From positions 46,691,117 to 46,755,116 of the forward strand of contig CM035173.1 in the NCBI GenBank assembly GCA_020205615.1: a stretch of 64,000 bases of DNA, in the 5' to 3' direction. Source of the DNA: Panax quinquefolius (taxonomy: Eukaryota > Streptophyta > Magnoliopsida > Apiales > Araliaceae). The notes beneath the pieces are model-generated. The model was not told the origin of the DNA. It saw only the letters and a list, made by a program, of their open reading frames with translations, and ran no database searches. Position 1 is the first letter of the stretch, and the number at the start of each line of letters is the position of its first letter. This document shows positions 59,801 to 64,000 of the stretch, piece after piece. The position numbers and the translations under genes are program-made.

Positions 59801-60353
59801 ATGTGTTTGAGTTTCTTATTATTTTGTTGAAGTTTTTATCGTGCTCTATTAATATTAAATTTATTTATTGTTAAATATACATTTATATTATTAAAAATAT
59901 ACATATAAAATTGAGCTTGTCCTCAACGTATCGTATCCTGCTTTTTTGGAAAATGTCGTATCCCGTTTTGCGTATCGTGTTGTGTCCGTGTCCTAGTCGT
60001 GTCCTAGTCGGTGATTTATAGAATTGATGCCACTCAGTCACCCATGTAAAACACAACTGGTGGGTTGTGATGCCTTAAAAGTTTAAATAAGTGCAATTTT
60101 TGTTTCAATGCCAATATGGGATTGAGGCACTATAACTTTTGGTTCATGGTTACATCTTTCTCGTTCATTTTACTATTTTTTTAAATCCTGATTGTTAATT
60201 CCCCACCCTCTTTCTTCTTTTCTTTATCCTGATTCTCATCCTATTTTAAGATGCCTGTTTTTGACACTTATATCCTACTTGAACCAGCTGATCAGGAACA
60301 GGAGTCCAGCTGCTCGAGATGGTGACGAGGGTTGTTCTGTTTCACATAGATGA
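38391..60353 (+). CDS. RabGAP/TBC domain-containing protein, ten coding exons, 701 residues
   Basis: Coding exons: 38391-38525, 41284-41382, 50128-50231, 53179-53981, 54130-54252, 54371-54459, 54540-54740, 58014-58415, 58715-58798, 60288-60353. Lengths sum to 2106 bases with every junction in phase. All introns are GT-AG except the one after exon 8, which reads AAG|GCAGGT. Residues 1-45 carry QKVSSIVRDIGEPCL. The TBC fold starts with GVDPSIRAEVWEFLLG (79-94). A Ser-rich insert of about 240 residues is encoded mostly by exon 4. The Arg finger is I380-V-V-D383-V-V-R386 and the Gln finger Y419-C-Q421 in GYCQGMSDLL. The helical C-lobe includes MEGPTGVLKQLEALW and the exon 8 block. The family stimulates GTP hydrolysis on Rab GTPases in membrane traffic; the best matches I recall are plant Gyp1-like proteins with long inserts, but I do not name a locus. 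No stop or frameshift interrupts it. It is expected to be cytosolic or peripheral to membranes, with no membrane segment or signal peptide. Confidence 0.93.
38985..39380 (+). mobile_element. LINE 3'-end fragment in intron 1
   Basis: Decayed frames give the end of a plant L1-type ORF2 (a MGAF.GMSMTDLC-like motif) and a 3' end with CTAATAAAATTTATTCTTTTTAT. It is closely related to 45400-45775 and 57250-57640 (shared TGGGTGCCTTTAG, TGACTGATCT and AATAAAATTTA). It has the same orientation as the gene. Confidence 0.7.
39457..39528 (+). repeat. C-rich minisatellite in intron 1
   Basis: It is about 14 C followed by (CCCCCCA) and then (CCCCACA) repeats. The other strand holds many runs of four or more G separated by short linkers, suited to G-quadruplex folding, while the transcript is C-rich. 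Confidence 0.85.
40375..40610 (+). repeat. Imperfect direct duplication in intron 1
   Basis: A block with GTAAAGAAGGATCTGGT, GAACGCTAGTATGATAT and AATTGATTT occurs at about 40381-40460 and again at about 40530-40605, roughly 148 bases apart. I recognise no coding content or transposon end. Confidence 0.7.
41832..42028 (+). pseudogene. Captured exon fragment: Arg/Asp-rich then acidic C-terminus, unidentified
   Basis: After an acceptor-like CTTTTCAG at 41831-41838, one open frame reads an Arg-rich stretch (LRSRRIKKDRERDRDGDG), then MSARDDNS, a run of eight Glu, SVNDEEDDDDDSF and a stop near 42028. The composition resembles the last exon of a nuclear (chromatin or RNA-processing) protein. I do not recognise the parent gene. 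It sits inside the Mutator-like element and has no upstream coding exon. Confidence 0.45.
42395..42600 (-). pseudogene. Second possible captured coding fragment in the Mutator-like element
   Basis: A 65-codon open frame on the minus strand has PALRKNAKTPNPATSAAL, a QQQQ run and HLPKHTPNLQTWNPSHDEV. The Gln/Pro/His-rich composition looks like plant protein, not random AT-rich DNA. The opposite strand is also open, so it could be chance. The parent is not recognised. Confidence 0.3.
43795..45775 (+). mobile_element. 5'-truncated LINE (L1-type) ORF2 remnant in intron 2
   Basis: Decayed frames in order are: the RT catalytic region LQFVDDAILFL (about 43885-43920); the motif GGRITLIQACLSSMPQYY (about 44190-44230); a zinc-RVT region with WTLDSSGSFSCKSY (about 44795-44840); the HLFLHCL block (about 45180-45200); and the C-terminal MGAFRGM...TDLCRDGRAAPF (about 45615-45678). 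The 3' end TTAATGAAATTTCTTTTATA is at about 45747-45767. A tandem duplication (about 132 bp) lies inside. It has the same orientation as the host gene. It has many stops and is inactive. Confidence 0.85.
44814..45077 (+). repeat. 132-bp tandem duplication inside the LINE
   Basis: The segment TCTTGTAAGAGTTACTCC... with TTTAGAAAGCCAAGGTC is repeated once: first copy from about 44821, second from about 44953. The copies differ at about 10 positions, so the duplication is old. Confidence 0.8.
45831..47586. repeat. About 1.75-kb foldback (inverted repeat) in intron 2
   Basis: The left arm starts CCACATCTTACACCGTCC at 45831, and the right arm ends ACGGTGTAAGATGTGG at about 47586. Matching landmarks run inward: GGACTTGGACCCTG against CAGGGTCCAAGTCC, CGCTAGAAGG against its complement, AAAGGCCTTTA and GAATTCTCTT in both arms, and AACAATGGAATGGAGAAAT against ATTTCTCCATTGTT. 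The arms are about 0.85 kb at roughly 85-90 percent identity by eye, and the loop is only about 50-60 bases (about 46675-46730). There are no coding motifs and no obvious TSD. Confidence 0.85.
48151..48376. mobile_element. Stowaway-type MITE in intron 2
   Basis: The ends CTCCCTCCGTTCCA and GGAACGGAGGGAG pair as terminal inverted repeats, with a further internal pairing GACTTTTTAAAGTCAA. TA follows the right end; the left TA is degenerate (AGA). It is 226 bp long, non-coding and of the Tc1/mariner class. Confidence 0.85.
48377..50127. other. Rest of intron 2 with a possible decayed LTR segment
   Basis: Three related phrases with GGCTAGGAA/GGCTAGATAC...CCAACC occur near 49140, 49207 and 49275, and GGGGTGAGCTTCACAAGT is at about 48947. 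This is reminiscent of the U5 region of gypsy LTRs read on the minus strand. I see no ends, PBS or coding motif, so the assignment is weak. The remainder is AT-rich, with nothing recognised. Confidence 0.3.
50232..53178. other. Intron 3, with a possible minus-strand cDNA-like segment (about 51950-52620)
   Basis: A poly-C run is at about 50698-50715 and a T/C-rich run near 50880. Between about 51950 and 52620 the minus strand has a less AT-rich, transcript-like composition: an open stretch ending SSFAAGSYD and a stop near 52365, followed further on by AATAAA near 52025. It could be a processed pseudogene 3' end or an old repeat. I cannot identify it. The rest is ordinary intron. Confidence 0.25.
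54052..54117 (+). repeat. (TTA)n microsatellite in intron 4, next to the exon 5 acceptor
   Basis: About 21-22 uninterrupted TTA units fill nearly half of a 148-base intron and stop about 12 bases before the acceptor TTTAG at 54125-54129. There is almost no ordinary polypyrimidine tract left. Confidence 0.9.
54885..55862. mobile_element. hAT-like non-autonomous element in intron 7 carrying a TIFY-like exon
   Basis: The left end GTTGTTTGATAAAA and the right end (complement GGTTGTGTTTGATAAAA) are inverted. Subterminal ATCGTTAAGATA/TGTTAAGATATG and CTAAACTATTTAGAGG/CCTCTAAACTATTTAAGC also pair. The GTTTGATAAAA terminus is common among hAT-type plant MITEs. No 8-bp TSD is clear, so the edges are approximate. 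The interior has a host-like gene fragment at 55109-55310 and a purine/pyrimidine-rich leader on its upstream side. Confidence 0.55.
55109..55310 (-). pseudogene. Captured first exon resembling a TIFY-family (TIFY8-like) gene
   Basis: From ATG 55310-55308 the frame reads MASNKSNINPNIDEDVKS, then IFHDFLGKRSSFLADDS, one TAG (codon 37) and QVTIDSVGASSGG, GPISTTSNLGS. It ends at a good donor, TCTG|GTAACA. The HDFLG motif plus GPISTTS...LGS at an exon end is what I recall of TIFY8 N-termini; the TIFY domain itself would be on later exons and is absent. The in-frame stop and the lack of other exons make this a fragment. Upstream on the minus strand (about 55320-55400) is AG-rich leader-like DNA. 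The identification comes from memory of the family and needs a search. Confidence 0.45.
56079..56571. mobile_element. MITE-like element in intron 7
   Basis: The left end GGTTGTGCTTGGATGGAG and the inverted right end GGGTGTGTTAGGATGGAG share 14 of 18 bases. The sequence is AT-rich and non-coding. The termini resemble common plant hAT-type MITEs, and no TSD is evident. Confidence 0.55.
56850..56881. repeat. (TA)n microsatellite in intron 7
   Basis: About 16 uninterrupted TA units lie between ordinary intronic sequence. Confidence 0.9.
57035..57645 (+). mobile_element. LINE 3'-end fragment in intron 7
   Basis: The order matches the LINE in intron 2: TTTCTTTAGGAATCTCACT (compare about 44695), GAGCTATTTTACTTTC, GTAATGCTCGGCTTTTTAGA, ATGGGTGCCTTTAGAGG, and an end at GTAATAAAATTTAATCTTCC. 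Intervening ORF2 portions are deleted. It is plus strand, like the gene. Confidence 0.75.
58416..58714 (+). other. Intron 8 of the TBC gene with a GC donor
   Basis: The frame fixes the junction. Exon 8 ends ...DDLIK (AAG at 58413-58415) and exon 9 begins IFNDNMLKIRVKR at 58715 after CTGCAG. A GT donor six bases downstream (58420) would put the next exon out of frame with an immediate TGA. The donor is therefore AAG|GCAGGT, a GC-AG intron, which plants splice by the major spliceosome at low frequency. If the intron is retained, translation ends at the TGA two codons after AAG GCA. Confidence 0.7.
59140..59475 (+). mobile_element. LINE 3'-end fragment in intron 9, strongly decayed
   Basis: AAGGCTAGGGTTCCTAAGAA and CTTGTCCTCCC are followed by a T-rich stretch and TATTAATAAAAAAAAATC. 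This parallels the 3' ends of the other LINE fragments in this gene. It has the same orientation; the coding region is only hinted at. Confidence 0.45.
59510..60020. repeat. GGACAC/GTGTCC-rich repeat remnant in intron 9
   Basis: The left part has GGACGGACAC, GTCGGACAC, GGACACGCC, GGACACGTCGGGACATG and GGACACACC. The right part has CGTATCGTATCC, GTCGTATCCCG, CGTATCGTGTTGTGTCC and GTGTCCTAGTCGTGTCC. Inverted spacing of these words suggests a terminal-inverted-repeat element. I recall similar DNA in many plant genomes but cannot name it. Confidence 0.4.
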
Positions 60354-61843
60354 CCAAGGCTCAGCCGTGAAGAGTTTAGTTTGTGCCAACAATTTTGGGT
60401 TTCCAGTTTTGTGTGGTGTGACAATAATACATTATGATACTTCTATCTTGGAAGATTTTGTAAAGTGCTTATGCTGCTTGAAGATTCAACAAATCTTTTT
60501 TACCACCAAAAGTTGTTCCACCTCTAGTCCAAGGTAATTGCTATGGTGTTCTAAATCCTCTCGAATCACTTTTATAAAAGCATAGAGAAACTTTTGCTTG
60601 ATATATAAGCTGGGAAGAAGGAAAATATGGTAAAATGACGATAGTAAAAACTGATATGTTTTCTTTCAATTGCATTTAATTAGTTTTAAGGGAAGGTGTC
60701 GAATTCAACTTTAGCAAGTTGACATGTTTGATATCTTGGACCAGGTTTTTTATATGTTGAAACCAAAGATAATGTTTTCTTAACCATGACAACTGGAGGT
60801 TTATGAGAGAGTATTTGTATGCTAAAACCAAAGATAACTTTTTCTTAACCATCACAACTGAAGGTTTATGAGAAAGTTCCCTATGCATGGATATGGAAAG
60901 GGTTTGAGCATGGATCTTATCACCTAGGCAAAGGGGTATGGTCTTGACAACCAACTTTGATATTTGGGCGAACTTTTAAGTTTGTCATAAAATTTATAGT
61001 TCAAAAATATTGATGATAGAAGATACTCATATTAGAGTTATATGTTGACATCAAGTTGAAAGCTACACACTTGTCACTTGTATTTCATATTTTGAACAAG
61101 GATGAATAGATATATGCATAAATATTTTTTAAGATCTAGCACTACTAAATGTCTTCGATCCGAATTTTCTCATGATGAACCTACTCAAGAGTCAATTTGT
61201 TATGTCTCAGTCCAAGAAATAAAGTCTTGAAGAATTATTTTTAGCGACTTTTATGTATTTTTAATTGAAATTTGTATTTGGTGAATTTTATTAATTTTTT
61301 ATTTAATTATAAGTGTCCACCCTTGCCGAAAATCCTACGTCCACCCCTGGGTAATTATGCAATTATTTTGTGAATGTGTACTCGGTTCACTAGTTATGTG
61401 TCCAAGTTCATGCTGAGCTAAAAACAAGATTGGTTTATTTGCTGTAAAGTATTCATTATCTACACTTAATAGCTCCTTGGAATAGAGTATTAAGTATATT
61501 ATGGTATTAAAACTCTTATGTTAGTCCCACTAATAGAAAGAATAGAATAACATCAGCAGGCCTTCTCAGAACCCCGTTCATCCTTCAAAAACTGAAGTTG
61601 GTGCAATCTATCGCTCAGTAATTGACCTATTGAGAACGGTTCTCGTATCTGCGGAATACATTCTACTAAGAAATTTTAATATCAATGTATAAATGTTGGC
61701 TTAATATTACTTTTGCATCACTTGTTTTTTGATCTGTGCTAAAGTACTTTGGTATAGAGCCTTTCCTTCTGACATGAGGAAACTTAAAACATGTTTGTGC
61801 TACTTTTTTGTCGTGATTACTTATTTTATTTTTTTGGGGAGTA
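60354..61843. other. 3' flank of the TBC gene
   Basis: It probably starts with the 3' UTR. AATAAT near 60424 and an AT-rich end could serve as poly(A) signals, but none is decisive. A 65-bp tandem duplication is at about 60755-60880. The rest is AT-rich, without motifs I recognise. Confidence 0.5.
60755..60880 (+). repeat. 65-bp tandem duplication downstream of the gene
   Basis: The block AAACCAAAGATAA..TTTTCTTAACCAT..CAACTG.AGGTTTATGAGA occurs twice with a period of 65 (cores at 60761 and 60826). The two copies differ at roughly nine positions. Confidence 0.8.
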
Positions 61844-61851
61844 CTGTTATG

Positions 61852-62891
61852 TTATAGTGATCATTCGGTTATAACCGAACCGAATAGGCTATTCGGTTAT
61901 AACCGAATACCGAATTATCCATAATTTTACTATCCGAATACTAATTGAAATTTGGAACTAACCAAATTACCGAATATCGAATTACCGAATTGTACATTCG
62001 GGTATTCGAACCTGTGCTCTTTTTAAAATTAACAATACAGCAGCACCTTAATTGTTTAAAATTAAAAATACAGCAGCAGTGCATCGACAAATTAATTGTC
62101 CTTAAGAGAAAGATATTGCCCACAAAATTTTCACTAACAAAGCCACTTCCATTGAAAAAATTATACTATATCATTCATTACTGCACAGGGAGTAAAAGAA
62201 AGAAACAATCAGAAAAAACTTTAGAATCCATGCCTTCTTTGTCCATACGTCTCTGTCCTGTAGGGCAATGGATGAAGGGGTAGATCTGTAGCCTGTAGGT
62301 GTCCATCAATCTAGAAAAACCACTAAAGTTCCTCGCCCTGGATTCGTGGATAGGATTTGAGTAAGAATAGTGGGGATAACTGTTGATTTCTGAATACCCA
62401 CCGGCCACCGAGACGCGGAACTGCGATTGCGAAGGCCAAACGAAGGGAGACCGTGACTTCGTGAGAGCTGAGAGGCGGAGCCACGGAGGACGGACCGTCG
62501 GAGACTAAATTAGAGAGAGGCGATTAACGAGTAGCGAGTAGCGAGAGAGAAACTGAGGGAGACAGAGAGTGAGACTTGAGAGAACTCAGGGAAGAGGAAT
62601 CGGGAATGGAAGGGGGAAAGGGGCTAGGGCAAAATAAATACACAATATGACAGTACAGACTAGGAGTGTTAAGTCTTAAGTGTACATACAATTTTATAAT
62701 TATTAATTTTTAATTAAGGAGTTCGGTTATTTGGATACCCGAATAACCTATTTTTTAAAACCATACCCGAAACCGATTACCGAGAATTAATTCGGATATA
62801 ACCGAAATTAGGAAAAAAACCGAAATAATTCGGTTAAAAAAATTCGGTTGTGTTCGGTAATTCGGTTTTATCCGTTTTTTGCTCACTCCTA
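61852..62891. mobile_element. Non-autonomous hAT element, 1.04 kb
   Basis: The 8-bp TSD CTGTTATG (61844-61851) and CTGTTATA (62892-62899) match at 7 of 8 bases. The ends TTATAGTGATCATTCGG and (complement) TAGGAGTGAGCAAAAAACGG form a weak TIR. Many ACCGAA/TTCGGT words crowd both subterminal regions (61866-62010 and 62705-62880), as expected for hAT transposase binding. On the minus strand the interior 62400-62640 resembles a CT-rich gene leader (TCTCTCTCGCTACTCGC), followed by a 76-codon open frame (62178-62408, MAGGYSEINSYPHYSYSN) that I do not recognise. It may be a deletion derivative or have captured a promoter. Confidence 0.8.
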
Positions 62892-62932
62892 CTGTTATAT
62901 GTTGACATTTTTCATGCTGAATTTGCAATATA

Positions 62933-63129
62933 CTTCCTCCATTCCTAATTATAAGATCAATATTGACTTTTTAAAAATCAATTTAAGATATTTTCAAATT
63001 TAAAATTGACATGATTCATTTAAGTTTTTAAAATAATTTTATTGACATAACTACATGAATCATGTCAATTTTTAAATTTAAAAATGTCTTAAATTGACTT
63101 TTAAAAAGTCAATAGTGGAACGGAGGGAG
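62933..63129. mobile_element. Stowaway-type MITE, 197 bp
   Basis: TA TSDs are at 62931-62932 and 63130-63131. The ends CTTCCTCCATTCC and GGAACGGAGGGAG are inverted, and most of the element is palindromic (GACATGATTCA ... TGAATCATGTC). It is non-coding. Confidence 0.9.
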
Positions 63130-63239
63130 TATATCTTTATAAATATAAATATAAAGTTTGCCTCCTATTAATGAATTATAAGCATTTATATATATTTATG
63201 TATATTTTTATTAACTTTTCTTTTCCTAACGACGAGATC

Positions 63240-64000
63240 TATTATCGCTTTTTGCCCGGACCAGCGGTCGAACCGGTAAAATCCGAAATCGGTCAGCCCT
63301 CGGTCCGATTTGGACCAATGAACCAATTTTGTCCAAAAATCGTTCAAACTTGGCGAACCGGCGGTTGAACCCAGCGAATCGGTAACTGGTTCGCGAGTTG
63401 GACCGTTTCAGCCCTTCAACCCTTTAGCCTTCAGAGTACTTCTCCGTTGCACCCAAATCTCTCTCATCGACCATCGCATCATCTATCTCTCTCACGACTC
63501 ACCAGTCACCACTAACCCGGACGCCTCTTCGCAAACTTCAACCTAAAATCGCTCGCAAAATCAAACCCCTACCCCAAAGACTCCATAACTCTAAGCCCAA
63601 TTGACTTCACGGCTTTTTCTCCTCCTTCCATCACTCAATCAATGTTTTAAAAGGCGCTAGGCGGGCGGCTCCCTAGGGGGCCTAGGTGGGATTTTTTATT
63701 TTAAGTCGATTTTAATATTTTATCTTACATTTATCCAAACAAAACAATAATATAAAGCAAAACAATCTATAATAAAGATTAAAGAAAATGACAAATACCA
63801 TATACTAAGTATGACTAACATATCTTTAACGTATTAGTTTTATTCATAAACAAGATTGCTATTAAATAATAAAATTTAAAATTTCAAGAATTCAATTCAA
63901 TATTAAAACTTAAGAAGCTAAACATAAATTTAAGAATTATACTGAATTAAACTAAATATTATAAATATATCATCATTTATAATTAATTTGAAGTCAAAAA
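63240..64000. other. Repeat-like segment at the right edge
   Basis: Words of the type CCGGT, GGTTCG and CGAACC are dense at 63255-63410, recalling subterminal regions of another hAT-type element. A leader-like CTCTCTCATCGACC...ATCTCTCTCACG stretch follows at 63440-63500. GGCGCTAGGCGGGCGG at 63653-63668 is a phrase shared by many plant repeats. The final 300 bases are AT-rich, with no gene. No ends can be fixed, because the element may leave the window. Confidence 0.4.

Overview
This window is nuclear DNA of a flowering plant, most likely a eudicot with a large, repeat-rich genome. The evidence is plant-type LTR retrotransposons (Athila/Tat-like, chromodomain Ty3/gypsy, Sirevirus-like Ty1/copia), MITEs with CTCCCTCCGTTCC ends, LINE fragments, and one long-intron plant RabGAP/TBC gene. 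I see no rRNA or tRNA genes, no CRISPR array and no bacterial-style operons.

Positions 1-37200 are a nest of LTR retrotransposons. The host-level element, A (+ strand, Ty3/gypsy with a chromodomain), enters at 3367 in mid-gag and ends with its 3' LTR at 37200. Its gag is cut by an Athila/Tat-like element, B (- strand), whose 5' LTR is 1758-3366 and which runs off the left edge. Its integrase region is replaced by element C (6621-21730, + strand). C has Sirevirus-like hallmarks, 3-kb LTRs, no recognisable gag-pol and a decayed env-like ORF. C's 3' LTR holds a solo LTR, D (18384-21265, 5-bp TSD). A's 3' LTR (begins 21997) holds a same-family solo LTR, E (begins 24150, ends 36839, TSD AACAC). 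E holds a nearly complete same-family element, F (26801-36432, - strand, TSD TGATG). All protein genes in these elements carry stops or frameshifts.

Positions 37769-60353 are one + strand gene. It has a probable 5' UTR exon with a short uORF, then ten coding exons that join in frame into a 701-residue TBC-domain Rab GTPase-activating protein. Both catalytic fingers (IxxDxxR and YxQ) are present and no exon is interrupted. One intron (after exon 8) appears to use a GC donor. The introns total about 20 kb and hold LINE fragments in the same orientation as the gene, a MITE beside a splice donor with a long-TIR Mutator-like element inside it, an approximately 1.75-kb foldback, a Stowaway MITE, hAT-like elements (one carrying a captured TIFY-like first exon), and a TTA microsatellite next to a splice acceptor.

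Positions 60354-64000 are the 3' flank. It contains a 65-bp tandem duplication, a non-autonomous hAT element with near-perfect 8-bp TSDs, a second Stowaway MITE with TA TSDs, and another repeat-like segment running off the right edge.

The most interesting material is structural. Two same-family insertions lie 27 bp apart in homologous LTR coordinates. Hairpin-bearing tandem repeats sit inside the LTRs of one subfamily. A TCGTAG word is strongly enriched through element C. Host exons have been captured by DNA transposons inside the TBC introns. I found nothing that amounts to a clearly new protein system.
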